Positions 1 to 11,460 of a stretch of 64,000 nucleotides of DNA are shown piece by piece; the stretch's first letter is position 1, and each line of letters starts with the position of its first letter. This DNA is from Alopecurus myosuroides (Eukaryota > Streptophyta > Magnoliopsida > Poales > Poaceae). The position numbers and the translations under genes were made by a program. The notes below the pieces were generated by a model. That model saw nothing but the letters and a program-made list of their open reading frames with translations. It ran no database searches and had not been told where the DNA came from. The stretch is from the NCBI GenBank assembly GCA_028641055.1, contig CM054059.1, positions 435,244,167 to 435,308,166 of the forward strand, read 5' to 3'.

Positions 1-1145
1 ACATGAAATTTTCAACTGGAAAATTCTGGTCAACCGGATTATCTAGTTCTGAAGAAACTCAGCGAAATCGGTTAAGGAAAGAAAAGTCTCTCGCACTGGA
101 GGTAGCCGTAAATTTCTGGCCAACCAAAATATCGGTTACCTCCAGGACCTAGAGAAAACAGCTATGGACCTAGCGTCTTTGGGACAGAAGCGAGCCAAAA
201 ATTTCCAACAGGAAATTTCCTGGCTACCGGATTATCCATTTTTTGAAGGAGGACCCGAAATTTGGTTAAGTCCAAGATTCATTTCAACACAGAAGGTAGC
301 CAGAAATTCTGGGTAGCGAAATAGTCTGGTTTGGTCAACGGCGCGAAGATTCCAAATCTAAGGATTTTGAAGCAGCCGGAATATCCGGTTCAAGTTTGAA
401 CTGGAAATTTGGCTGTTCCTCCGCTGGAACGGGCACATTCCTTGAGGCAGTATAAATACCCCTACTTCTTCTCCAAGAGCTCTTATTCGTCCAAGGCATT
501 AAATTCATATTTATTGAGCTCACCAAATCCAAGATTTCTCCCAATTCTTTCACCAAACTCGTTGATCTTCGGAGCATTGAAGGAGAAGGCCCTGATCTAC
601 ATCTTCACCAACTCGTTCTTCATTTCCCCCTCCTTTGCTTGAGGGATTTGAGTCTAGGGTTTATTTGTGGAAAACCTAGACCCCATTATTACTCACTTGT
701 TGTTTGTAGCATATTTGTTGGTGTTCTTGGGAGCCCCCAATTCGGTTGTGGGTGTGTGCCTCAAGCTCTTTGTAAATGCTCCGATTTTCACCTCAGGGGA
801 ATCGATAGTGGAAGGTGAACTAGGCCTTTGTGGTGAAGTTCATCGTGGAATAGGGCGAGGCCTTTGTGGCGAAACTCACACCCCTCCAACAAGACATACT
901 CCCCTCAAAAGGAGGAACTCGGGAATACATCCTTGTCTCTATGTTCTTCCTCTATCGGTTATCTCTATCATTTACCTTTACTTTATGTTTGTACCTTGAT
1001 TAGTGTAGCCCTTGACATATAGGTAAATTCACCGTAGATGCATATCTAGAGAATTTACCTTTGTGTTAAGCCTAAATCGAAAAAGTATTAAAATTTGGAG
1101 ATAGCACCTATTCACCCCCCTCTAGGTTCCCATACTATCCGTTCA
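1..1145 (+). mobile_element. Copia LTR (5' LTR, left-truncated by window)
   Basis: This is the right part of a long terminal repeat. It ends in CA at 1144-1145 and is followed at once by a tRNA-iMet primer binding site. A TATA box lies at 451-458, so the part before about 480 is U3 and the rest is R/U5. The first 400 bases hold several imperfect copies of a motif of the form GAAATTTCTGGCCAACCGG, consistent with U3 enhancer repeats. The end, with CACCCCCCTCTAGG about 30 bases before the boundary, resembles SIRE/Maximus-type Copia LTRs. The LTR start lies outside the window. Confidence 0.8.
451..458 (+). promoter_or_regulatory. TATA box of Copia LTR
   Basis: TATAAATA, followed by a pyrimidine-rich stretch that would hold the start site near 480-490. 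It lies about 690 bases before the LTR end. Position and sequence fit an LTR core promoter; transcription is inferred. Confidence 0.65.
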
Positions 1146-1146
1146 A

Positions 1147-1160
1147 TTGGTATCAGAGCC
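1147..1160 (+). other. Primer binding site, tRNA-iMet
   Basis: TTGGTATCAGAGCC begins one base after the LTR terminal CA. TGGTATCAGAGC is complementary to the 3' end of plant initiator tRNA-Met and primes minus-strand DNA in most Copia elements. Confidence 0.9.
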
Positions 1161-1199
1161 TCGACTCTTATTTTGGGTTTAACCGCATAAGAGTTTAGT

Positions 1200-2597
1200 A
1201 TGGCCATCGACAAGGAAGTCGCCGTGCCCGCGGCGCCGACCACCATGGATGATATCAATGAATTGAAAAATTCGTTGACCCCCTCCATGGAGACCCAAAT
1301 GAAAGACTTGTGTGACATGTTATCGCAATTCTTGAAGGCCAAGGGCCCGTCTTCCCCATCAACGGAGTCGTTGGAAGAAATTCGGGATGAAAAAATTGAT
1401 GGGGAGGAGGATGAAGATACTAAAAGAGAATCTCAACTCCCTAATAAATCTTCACCTTCTAAGGGAAATGATGGAAAGGAAGACTACCATAATGTTTCCG
1501 GTTGTTACTCTCCCACACCCTCATGTAATCAATAGAGGCGACCCTCCTAAAATTAATGCATATTCTTTTAGTCAGCGACAATATTTCATGAAAACTCACG
1601 TGAACTCTTCTTGCATTGAGCTATGGAGAGTTACTGAAGATGGATATAATCCCGTTAATCCAAAGAACTTGACAAGAAGAGAAGTGGTTGATTGCCAACT
1701 CAATTTCGTGGCTTTGAAAATGATTCAACAAGCCGTGGATGAAAAGATCATGTCGCACCTTCAACAATACTCCACTGCCAAAAAAATGGGATGCTCTTGT
1801 CTCCATTCTTGAGGGCAATGAAAGCATGAAGAGGAATATGTATGATACCTTGCGGAATGAGGCCGAAGGGTTCTATATGCATGATGGTGAGAACCATGAG
1901 GACATGTACCGGAGACTCAAGACCCTTGCCACCGCCTTTAGTGGTCTTGGTTCCACTCATGTGGATGATGCTTGGATCAAGAGGAAGTACGTGAGTGCCC
2001 TCATACCATTTGTGCCCGTGGACTTGAAGAGCCTTCAAGGAAGACACAACTATCATATCATGACCTCAACTGAGGTGATGCAAGAGATGGCCTCCTTCCA
2101 AGTTCAAACAAAGCTTTCTCATGACACTCGTGCTATTGGAATGCGCAAAGGAGCCTCCGTTGCTTTGAAGGCCAAGGTTGTGGCCAAGATGGTAGAGCAT
2201 CAAAAAGTTGTTGAATCAAGAGAAGACTTGGCTCCTTTGAATGATCAAGAGTATGATACGGTGCTTAAGGACTTCATTGCTCTTGCGGTGCAAAAGTTTT
2301 GGCAGAATCCTCCCAAGGCCAAGGCATATGTTGACGATAAGACAAAGTCAAGCTATGAAAAGGAAGGGACTCAAAGTGAGTTCTTGTTTCAATTTTCAAG
2401 ACAAGTATCACTTTGTTTTCGAGTGCCCTTTTGAGAATAGAGAAAGTCAAGGAGGGAAACTTGTTCTCAAGGATAAGTCAAAGCTCCCTCACAAGAAGCC
2501 TTTCTTCAAGAAGAAACCTTTCAACAAGAAACCATCTTCAAGGTTCGTGCTAGTGACTCAAGAAGAGTATGATTCCGGTGATGAAGATAAAAGGTAA
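1200..2597 (+). pseudogene. gag: Copia gag, frameshifted
   Basis: Broken gag of the left Copia element. Three frames must be combined: 1200-1535 (start MAIDKEVAVP, acidic Ser-rich N terminus), about 1500-1790 (motif WRVTEDGYNPVNP, the UBN2/DUF4219-type Copia gag core), then about 1790-2400 (motif EDMYRRLKTLATAF), with a last shift near 2380 into a frame ending at 2597. The nucleic-acid-binding knuckle reads CFNFQDKYHFVFEC, so the second Cys of CCHC has become Phe. No protease, integrase or RT follows; the element stops and a LINE fragment begins. This gag is the same general type as that of Copia D at 54866-56244. Confidence in gag identity is good; the exact shift points are approximate. Confidence 0.8.
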
Positions 2598-2619
2598 GTG
2601 TTATTACCCAACTTTGAGT

Positions 2620-3535
2620 TAACAAATCCCCAAGGTTCACAACCGGTTCATACAATGCTGAGGCCTACAGCTTAGCCAAATAACCCGGAGGGTAGGAACA
2701 AACACTGTTGAGGCATTACACCTTAGCCAAACAAAGCGAACAAAGAGAAGAACAAAGCCACAACAAAGAAACCGGCACCATGGTAGCACCAACTAGGATC
2801 TTGCTAGAGAGAGAAGGAAGGCAGGCAACATGAACCTCCTTCAGCTTGTCGATCAGCCATCTAGCGCCCTCCCCTGTCCAGCAGCTTCAGCAGGGGACTC
2901 CAGACCTGTAAGAAGAGCATAGTTTTGAAGGTAATGTCAGCCGGGTGATTAATGCACTTCTTCTTGATGGATAATTTAAGACGAACACTCGAAGCGCCCA
3001 AGATTGGGCTAAAAACATGATCCAAATTAGTCTTCGGGCCCGTCCAAAACTGTAGCAAGATACGCGTAAAACTGGGCAAAGTTGGTTGGGCACCACTCCC
3101 TCCCAAGGGCTTGGCGCATAAACGACCAAGAAAAACATGCAACTGAGCAAGAGAAGAACATGTGAGCTCCGTGTTCTGTCTGGCCGCAGAGCGCACAAAA
3201 GCCGTCTGAAGGCCCATGCCTGGTCGCCAGCTGTGCACCTGAGGGTAAACGGTCTAGGATAAGCTGCCAAGAGAAATAATTTTGAGTGGAACCTTAGCCT
3301 TCCAAATATCTTGGAAGAAAGCCACCATCGCCCCTTGCGCTAGAGATTTATACATCGAATGCACCGAGAACTAAACTGACGGCTCCAAAGACCAAGAAAT
3401 TTTATCCCGCTCAAAAGAGAGGGAGATCCCCGAGAACGATGAAACCTGCACCCCACAGTCACTGTCGAAGCCACAGAGATGTTGGCGTCCTCGCACATAC
3501 TAAACATGAGGGAGAAGTTGTCCTTTAAGGGGCCC
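2620..3535 (-). pseudogene. LINE ORF2 C-terminal end (zf-RVT) and 3' region
   Basis: Minus-strand remnant of a plant non-LTR retrotransposon. A zf-RVT type zinc finger is visible around 3130-3215 in the frame reading CALCGQTE followed by HMFFSC. Further on come the conserved tails FAQFYAYL and, frame-shifted, FKTMLFLQVWSPLL, typical of the C terminus of plant LINE/L1 ORF2 proteins. Upstream on the minus strand, around 3400-3530, DNFSLMFSMCED fits the region between RT and the finger. Frameshifts and stops break it. The part at 2620-2860, with GAGGCCTACAGCTTAGCC-like words, resembles LINE 3' untranslated sequence. No poly(A) tail is obvious. The fragment is cut at 3535 where the LTR of element A begins. 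Confidence 0.75.
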
Positions 3536-4705
3536 TGATACATCCAAAATATATCTACTTTTCCGAACACTTTTGCTGTTGTTTTCCTCTAAACTCGTGA
3601 GTTTGTAATGCAACTAACACGGACTAACACTATTTTTCAGCAGAATTACCCTGGTGTCTCGTTTTGTGCAGAAAATCAACATTCAGGAAAACACCCAAAA
3701 AAAATCCTGAAGTTCTTATTTTACCTGAAGACCCTCGGAGCCAGAAGAAGAGCCGGAGAGGGGCCAGGAGGGGCCCACACCACCTGGTGTCTCCCCCCTA
3801 GGCCGCGCCACCACATGGTGTAGCCGCCTCGGGCACCCCCTCGGCGTTCCCTTTCGACTACATAAGCCCCGTGACCTAAAAACCTTAGATGGGTCGTCAT
3901 ATTCCAGAGAAAAACACCAGAGCGCTGCCACCACCTCGAAACCCAATTCAGGGATCAGAAGTTCCTGTTCTGGCACCCTGCCGGGACGGGGATTTGGAGG
4001 AGAACATCTCCATCTTGATCGCCACCACTTCTCCATAAACCATCCATGATTCCCCCATCCATGTGTGAGTAATCCGTGCTATAGGCTGAGAGGAATGGTA
4101 GGGATTGGATTAGATCGTTCATATAATAATTGCCAGATTATTAGGGCATGGTGCCTAGTATCCGTTGTTAGTGTTATTTATCGTTGTTGCAACTTGTTAT
4201 GCTTAATGCTTGTCACTAGGTCCCGAGTGCCATGATTTCAGATTTGAACTTGTTATTGTTTCATGAACATAATTATGTTTTTTTATCATACCTGCAAGTT
4301 GTTTACATATATCGTTGTCCGGAACTCGAGGCCACAAAGTGACAGCAATTAGGATAACCAGAGGTGATGGTTGTGATGTGAGGATCACATGTCTTCACAG
4401 CATGTTAATGCTTTGCTCTGGTGCTTTATTAAAAGGAGCACCTTAATTACCAGTAGTTTCCCTTGATGCCCTGCTGCAAACGGGCTAGTAGGACAGAAGA
4501 TGTGGTGCAAGTTTCTCATTGCGAGCACGTACGACTAAATATGGAACACATGCCTATGGTTACCTAGTACTTGGATGCTTTATTATTATTTATCTGCAGT
4601 TTTCCGTGGTTTGATTATTATATGAACTATCTTATCCATGCAATGCCCGTTCATCCATCCCTATGCATACAATATTTTAATCATGTTGTTCGCACAATTG
4701 CTGCC
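3536..4705 (+). repeat. Element A 5' LTR, left part
   Basis: Starts TGATACATCC, the usual start of Athila-type LTRs in grasses. It contains the conserved stretch TGCTTAATGCTTGTCACTAG near 4200-4220. It is interrupted at 4705 by element C, whose 5-bp duplication CTGCC is at 4701-4705, and resumes at 20005. The assembled LTR is about 1.39 kb. The only genic-looking content is short accidental ORFs. Confidence 0.85.
4701..4705. repeat. Target site duplication of element C, left copy
   Basis: CTGCC, repeated exactly at 20005-20009 on the other side of element C. Confidence 0.95.
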
Positions 4706-5594
4706 TGTCGTGGTGGTGTCACGGCAGATGCCATGGGATGGCTAAAGATGTGGGGACGATGGACGCTGGAGGTGTCCGGGGAGGGATCACGCGACGAATA
4801 GCCGCGTGAGGTAAGAACAATACACTGCAAACAACACAATCTACCCATGTTCAGGGCCCTCGTGAGGAGGTAAAACCCCTACTCCTGCCTCTCTGTATGT
4901 ATTACGATGTTTCTTCCGAGTAGCCACAGTACAAAGAATATCTCTACCGAGTAGCCACTCTCCCCTCTCCGAGTAGGGCTAGGTCAAGAACTTAGGGTTC
5001 TAGGGTTTATGCGTGTGCATGTGTGAGCCTTGCCTCGCGCAGGAGGCGGCGGGGCACTTCATATACATAGTGCCCAGCCGGATACGTCCAAATCTAGACA
5101 AGTGTCGACATAGTGTGCACATCGTCCTTTCTCCGAGTACCCGCTGACAGCTTTGGTTCCTAATCTTGGCTGCTTCTGTAAAGTCGTTGGGCAAAACTAG
5201 GGGACAGACTGGTATCACTGCACCTAGGCACAGAGTAGGCCCCCCTTATCCTGCCACGGCCTGCTTCCATGCTGTCACTGTCAGGCAGGCCGGTCCCAGA
5301 TGAACAGTAGTTCGAATGCTGCCAAGTACGGACCCAGGATACGCGGGATCCTGTGTCAGAACGGCTCCTTTGACTTTCTAGCCCGAGTAGGTTCCCGCCA
5401 ATTCTACTCGGGCTACCTCTTCTACTCGAAGATATAGAACTTGCTTGATTTCTCCTTCTGGTCATCTTGAGGTGAGACCGAGTAGCAGTCGACCGGGTAG
5501 CGAGTACCAGGTAGTCGGCTACTCGACCAAACCTCTCTTCTGTAAGCCGCCTTTACCACTTGCCTTTACCCTACTCGGGGGTAACCCCCCGACA
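4706..5594 (-). repeat. Element C 3' LTR
   Basis: 889 bp, starting TGTCGTGGTG and ending CCCCCGACA on the plus strand. Compared by eye with 19116-20004 it differs only at about 4848 (T versus G) and 5220 (C versus T). Many copies of CCGAGTAG or its complement lie at about 4917-5575. Short ORFs inside are not considered genes. Confidence 0.95.
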
Positions 5595-6112
5595 GCAGTC
5601 CCCGAAGCTGGTTGAGTCTTGCGAACTTGTTCACTAGGCTCTGCCAGCTTAAAACCAGCCTTTGCATCTCAGCCCTTGAACCTCAAGATGCCGAGTAGAA
5701 CCTCCGAGTAGCTATCTGGAAAGTACCTTGAGTTTCCTCTCTTCCGAGTAGCACTTGCTTTCTACTCTGTAACCGAGTAAAAAGACTTAGAGAAATTTCT
5801 TAGATTGAGTTTCTGCAGCGCAGAGCACAATCCAGCCCTTCGCGCAGCAACTGCACACGTGTCAAGCATCCACGACCTCGTCGTTTCGTTGCCCAGGACA
5901 CGACCTGCCACGCGTCCAGTTTTCACGCAGTGGGCCCACCGGCCGTCATGTCCCATCAAGTGTAGTTATAGACCACGATTCGGTGGTGGGATCAGCTGCG
6001 GCCATTACGCGCGCAACCGGCGCTTGTGTGCGTTTCTAGCCGGCCACAGGATCCACCACACGCCACAATCGATCCCACTTCCACGACGGTAACGGTAAAC
6101 TCGCGGAGGAGA
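5595..6112. other. Element C spacer with polypurine tract and antisense-gene promoter region
   Basis: On the minus strand the bases next to the LTR read AGCTTCGGGGACTGC, a modest purine-rich tract where plus-strand synthesis would start. The rest is noncoding. It has more CCGAGTAG copies (5690-5775) and an ACGT-core G-box-like site, CACACGTGTC, near 5852-5861. That site lies about 250 bases upstream of the TATA box at 6113 and could serve the antisense gene. Confidence 0.6.
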
Positions 6113-6120
6113 TATAAATA
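6113..6120 (+). promoter_or_regulatory. TATA box of antisense gene in element C
   Basis: TATAAATA lies 166 bases before the ATG at 6286. A C/T-rich leader (about 6140-6200, CTTTTCCCCTTCCCTTGC and similar) follows, as in plant RNA polymerase II promoters. The LTR is more than 500 bases away, so the antisense gene seems to have its own promoter. Use of this promoter is inferred. Confidence 0.7.
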
Positions 6121-6285
6121 CCTCCGCCGGTAACTTCCTTTTCCCCTTCCCTTGCACTATTCCTCCTTCGTCTCCTGCTCTTCTCCGCCTCCGAGCTCTC
6201 CGCCGCCGCGCAAGCTTTCGCGCCGCCGCGGACTCAATCCCCCAACCAACTCCTTCGATTTCTTCCACTTTCCCTACTCGCAACA

Positions 6286-9200
6286 ATGGCCAAAGCTGGC
6301 TGGGCCGGTTCCTCCGTCACCGCCGAAGATTGCGCGTGGCTCGTGAACACCCGGAGGATTCCTCCCGGTGTGGAGTGCCGGGCGCCAGACGGTGAAATCG
6401 TGCCATCCCCGCGGGAGGGTGAGCGCGTGGTCTTCATGTCGCATTTCGAGCGCGGCTTCGGATTGCCGGCCTCTGATTTCCTCCGGAAGTTCCTCAATCA
6501 CTTCGGCATCCAGATGCATCATCTGCCCCCCAATGCCGTCGTCTTCCTCGCCTACCACGCCGTGGTCTGCGAGGCCTTCCTCGGCATCCGGCCCACGTGG
6601 GAGACGTGGCTCAGGTACTTCCACTTGCGCCAGCAATCCACCGGGAAGAAAGACGCCGCGGGCGTCGCCCGCGCCACCGACACCGGCTGCGCCATGATGG
6701 TGCAGCGGTCCGGGACGAACCACCCCCGCATCAAGGGGCTGGACTCCGTCAAGCTGTGGCAGAAGACGTTCCTCTACGTCAAGAACGTTGCCGCCGCGGA
6801 AGGAGCCAAGGTGGACGATCGAATCAACTTGCCCGTTTGGAGCAATCGCGCTCCGATCGGGATGTACTGGAAGGAGAAGCCCGCCAATGACGAGGACGCC
6901 ATCGAGATGGAGAATAGACTTGGCTGGCTGAAGGCGCAAGGCCTCAAGAATGACGATCCGGTGGCTTGCTGGATCAAGCGCCGAGTGCTGCCCTTGCAGG
7001 AGCGCTGCCATCTCATGTGTTACATGGGAGGCCCCCGCGACTGCACCAGGACAACCACCATCGAGATCGACAACATCGATGTTCCCTGGCACGCAAGGAA
7101 TATCTTGACGACAAACCTTGGCGACAACTGGCAATACGGGTTCGTCCTGTACAGCCGTACAAAGCCAATTGAGCGGGTACGCCTTTCTCACTTTGCTCTC
7201 TGCATTTACTTTTCGAGTAGATAATTCCTCCTCTTGTCGCGAGTAGCGATCATCTTCTGCACCGAGTAGGGTACTTAGCCGAATTGCGTAGGCTTAGTGC
7301 GCTTCGTGCTTGCACGCCTTGCCGGATAGCCTACTCGAGAACAATTCTTAGGCTCGATGTGCTTTATACCTGCACGCCCTTCCGAGTAAGACCTTTCAGC
7401 AAACATGCTTAGGCTTAGTATGCTTTGTGTTTGCACGCCTATCCGGGTAGAATGCTTAGTAAACTGCCTAGGCTTTGTGTGCTTTGTACCTGCACGCCTA
7501 TCCGAGTAGAATTCCTTCCTGGTACTCGGCTAGTCTGTGATCCTTCTCTGTTTTTCAGGTTCTCACTCGCCAGATAATCGAGAGCTGCGAGGTTTTTGAG
7601 GGCAACTGGTCTCCTGATCGTGAGGAGGACGATGTGCCCTCTCTCGATGCCGCGGAGCAGACCAACCTCTCTCGTTCCCCCACCACTGATAAGCGCGACG
7701 CTCTCCGCACCTGGTCCGATGAGGATTTTGATGGTACCAGCATCTTCACCTTGTTTTGTTTCCGAGAGGCACCAATCCCTTGTTTGATGTTTCTGATTCA
7801 TTCCTCTATTCTCTTGAATTCTCATATGAGGTAGCCGTGGAAAAGGATGACGAGGACGAAGACGAGAACGAGGGCGATGCGCCCCTTGTCGTCGAGCCTC
7901 TGTCCGTTGCCGCTCCTGTGGCTCGCAAACGGACTGGCAGTGGAGCACCAGCGCGTCCCGCCAAGAGGAAGAAGCCCGCCGAGAAGAAGGAGCTTACCGA
8001 GAACAAGAAGAAGGTGGTCGTGAAGAAGCCCAGACGACAGCTTAAGTCCACCACCGCGTAAGCCCTCCTCTCGGTCGCCTCCCTTCTCGCGCTGTGCTAT
8101 TCTCCCCAAATTCCTTCTAATTTCTGGTTTCTTTCTTCTCTACAGACCTCCCATGGATGCGAGCGCAGCTCTCGCGTCCGACCAAGCTAAGGAATCATCA
8201 GTACCTCTGATCAACATCGATGATGATGAGGACCACACCGCCAACGCTGCTGCTGCCAATCCACAGACCACCGATTCACAAGGAGCAGAGTCAGAGCCAG
8301 CGGCGCAGGACACTACCGTCCACCATGAGAGACTCCCTTCTCCTCCGGCTAGCAATGCCGAGGAGAACGAAGATCAAGAGATGCAAGACAACACCGCCGA
8401 CGAGCGGCCAGAAGCAGAGCAAGAGCAGCCCACCACAGGGGCTGCTGCACAAGAGAATCTCGCTACCGAGCAGCGAGTAGAAGACACCAACGCCACGGAT
8501 GCCACCACGAGAGATGCTTATCCATTGAGCAGCGTGCAGCCGAGCGACATACCGAGTAGCTCCCAGCCAGGAGCTGCACAAGGCGACGGGTCCGTGGCGC
8601 CACCTACTGTGCAAGGCCCTACACCGCCAAACTCCTCCTCGTCTCCGCAGACCAAAGATGCATCCAGCCCTCCCGCCGGCCGAGTAACCAGGCAGCGAGC
8701 CCTGGATGCTTTGAAGAATTTAGTTGATAGACGGGCAGCCGAAAAGGAAGCTGCTGAGAAAGGCCCTTCCGAGAAGATGGAAACTGCTGAGAAGGAAACA
8801 GCTGAGAAGGCCAAGGCTGAGCGGGAGATAGCCGAGGAGAAAACTGTCGAGAAGGCAGCCGCCGAGAAGGCGAAGGCCAAAACCGATGGCAAGAAGGCTG
8901 AAGATCCCGAGAAGCAGAGGGTCGAGAAGGAGAAAACGAAGAAGCGAGCCAGAGATCCGATACCGCCGCCAGCCTCAGGTGGGGCACTTGTGATCCACGA
9001 GTCCGGCCCAATTCCCGCTGCACTCTCTGCTGACGCTCGAGCAGCTGGCCAGCCTTGCTACCCGGAGTACATGATTGAGGTTAGCCACCAGAACTTAATC
9101 GGCTTCCCTCCCAAGGACAAAGCATTAGCTGTTCAGAAGGGAAGGAAGGTTGTAGCTATGAGCTCCCCTCCCCCAGATCCAGGCCAACGTCAATCCGTCG

Positions 9201-11460
9201 ATATTGCTTCTCGGGGGGTGCAAGACAAACCAATAACTTCAAAGGGCCTTGAGCAGGTACTGGACACCGTTGGCTTCATCGACGCCAAGTGGGATAGCCG
9301 GATTCTCGGCACGGAGAAATGGCACGGTCTTGGTCTTGGCGGCATCGACCACATGCGCGTGGATTGGAACAAGGTCGACCTGGGACACAAGCCCATGTCC
9401 GTCTCCACCGAGACCGCGACCCTCGCAGCCAAGATGTTCCTGCACCGCAAGAATGCTGAGGACATCGAGCAGGCGTACGCAGTAAGTCCTTCTCGTCTTT
9501 TCCGAGTTGAATTTTCTCCTCTCCTATTCGCCTCTTTGCTCCTTACCATCACCCCCAGTCCCCGAGATTCTAGCCGAGTAGATGGGTACTCTCCGAGTAG
9601 CCTCCTACTCGGGTTGAATCTACTCTGCTTTTTCTAACTTGCCTCTTCTCGCTTCTCAGGATAGCGTCCTGAAGCGGACCAACCTATACCGCCATCTTCT
9701 CTGGAACCACTCTATCGCCAGGAGGCGAATTGCTGCTTTAGAGAAGGAAAAGGCAGTTGCGGAGGCAGCCAGCAAGAACGCCAACGACAGCACCCAGCAG
9801 CTGGCTGAAGTGCAAGGTACGCTTTTAGCTGTGCGGTTCATGCGTTTTTTGTTTACGCTCGCTTATGCTTTCTTTTGCGCTAACCTTTTCTACTCTGCAG
9901 AGAAATTGAAGAGCCTAGCCGAAGAGCACGAGAAATGCCGCACTTTCGTGAAGAACGCCGAAGCCACCATCAAAAGGCTAGAAGGTAAGTTTGTTGTTCA
10001 CTCGGTCTGATCTTTCATCTGTTTCTTCGCTGTTTCTCTATTGACCTTGTCTGGCTCTTCGCAGAAGATCACAAGTTGTTTGCTGAGGCACACCAAGATT
10101 GTGTCAAGCCAGCAGAGGTGCAGAACCAACTGTCCAACCAGGCCGCCGTGTTGCTGAAGGATCACACCACCGAGACCGAGAAGCTGCAACTCCAGTTGCA
10201 AAAGGCACTCCAGGATGCCATCAACATTGGCGCCGAGAGGGACAGAGCAATCGCCGAGAAGGCCAAGGCCGAGACAACTTTCAGAGCCAAGGAGAGGGCC
10301 CTTGAGCAGGAGTGCGAAACTTTAAAGAAGACCAACGCTGATCTCTTCGCTCAGATGGATACCTTGCGCCTGATCCAAGAAAGGCACATTTCCAACGAGG
10401 AGTCCTGGAAGACCCAGCTGCAGCGGCTGCGCCGCGAACTGTCCGGTAGGTCTTCTTCTCCCTGCCTCCTTTCTTCTCGGTTTTTCTCTATCCGGTTCTT
10501 CTCTTCTCGATTCTGAAGTTGTCACTTGCTATTTCAGAGATCTGGCCTCATCTTGATTCCAATTGCGCGCCTACTGTGGCCAAGGCCCAAGCAGCTCGCC
10601 TTGCGAAGGGTGAGGCAGCAGACACTAGAGCTGAGATAGAGGACAGCCTGCTGGTGCTCAAAGATTATTTCGAGCAGCTGGCCGGCGTTGGCACTGACTT
10701 GGTGCACGTGGGCTTCGAGCTCCACAGGTTGTTCTGGCCCCAGGATCCTGAACCAAAAACCATGCGGGGTCTCGCCTTCAAGCTGGAAAATGTGAAGAAA
10801 GAGTTGAAGAAGTGGCGTGCTTCGGGAGCCCGGGCCGGTGCGGACGTGATGCTACTCTGCATAGCATCCTGGTATGAAAACCTCAACATGCAGCTCATCC
10901 GCGGGAAGCGCAATGATTCCAAGTGGGAGGTAGATCCCGACTGCGTGGCCACACGCAAGCAGATCGCCTACGAGGTCGCGGAGTGCGCTGAGACGGAGAT
11001 CTTCATCGAGGGCCTCCCCGAGCCCGACACCGAGTACGAAGAGGAAGAGGAAGAGGACGACGAAGTAGAATCCGACCTGGATGGCTTCTTCGATTCTCCT
11101 AAGGGCAAGGCCGGGAAGGGGAAGAACGTCGCCGTCGCGAGTAGCGATGAGGACGAGTACGCCCACATCGACACCGCCGCACTCGACTTTGGCACCTCCT
11201 CAGGTGCTGCTCTCGACGACACAGTACGCCCTCCTGGCCAAGCGCCTGGCTCTTCTCCGGCTCCAGGGCCCATCTCGGTGGCCACGGCCACTTCCGACCC
11301 GGCAGCCACCGAGCAGGACGTCGAGATGAACGAGTCCGCCACCATCCAGTCGGATGCGGATGCCACCCACGCTAGCGCCGAGGAAGATGCTGCAGCTAGG
11401 GCCACCACAGAAGACGCAGCTGCCAATGCCAGTACCGACAACACTGCCACCTCCACTTGA
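6286..11460 (+). CDS. Antisense gene of Tat element C, 8 exons, 1,389 aa (putative gypsy type transposon domain protein)
   Basis: Lies opposite to gag-pol, between integrase and the 3' LTR. Proposed exons: 6286-7176, 7559-7733, 7835-8057, 8146-9481, 9660-9816, 9901-9984, 10065-10445, 10538-11460. All seven introns are GT-AG, and the exon lengths sum to 4,170 nt with the frame open throughout. Exon 1 holds the Transposase_28 / putative gypsy type transposon region, with motifs FERGFGLPASDFL, HLPPNAVVFLAYH and FLGIRPTWETWLRYF. Exons 2-3 are acidic, then Lys-rich and nuclear-signal-like. Exon 4 is Ala/Glu/Lys-rich with repeated EKAAAEKAKAE-type heptads. Exons 5-8 look coiled-coil with an acidic tail. 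The function is unknown; antisense ORFs of this sort are reported in Tat elements. No frameshift or stop was found. Splicing is a prediction from consensus sites and frame. Confidence 0.85.
7177..7558 (+). other. Intron 1 of antisense gene, motif-rich
   Basis: Begins GTACGC and ends TTTTTCAG. It contains at least seven variants of CGAGTAG or its complement, alternating with a repeated phrase of the type TAGGCTTAGTGCGCTT...TGCACGCC. The phrase recurs about every 60 bases at roughly 7280, 7350, 7410 and 7470. It therefore has a degenerate tandem repeat structure. Confidence 0.7.

Noticed and set aside
2861..3270. Two overlapping host ORFs of about 125 codons
   Set aside because: The frame with CxxC...H....C and FKTMLFLQVW motifs identifies a decayed LINE ORF2 end; the listed frames are shifts of it.
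5160..5465. 101-codon minus-strand ORF (and 19570-19875)
   Set aside because: Lies inside both LTRs of element C and has no domain; not counted as a gene.
6274..7191. 305-codon ORF on the minus strand
   Set aside because: It mirrors exon 1 of the antisense gene, has no recognisable domain, and G/C-rich coding DNA often leaves such shadow frames.
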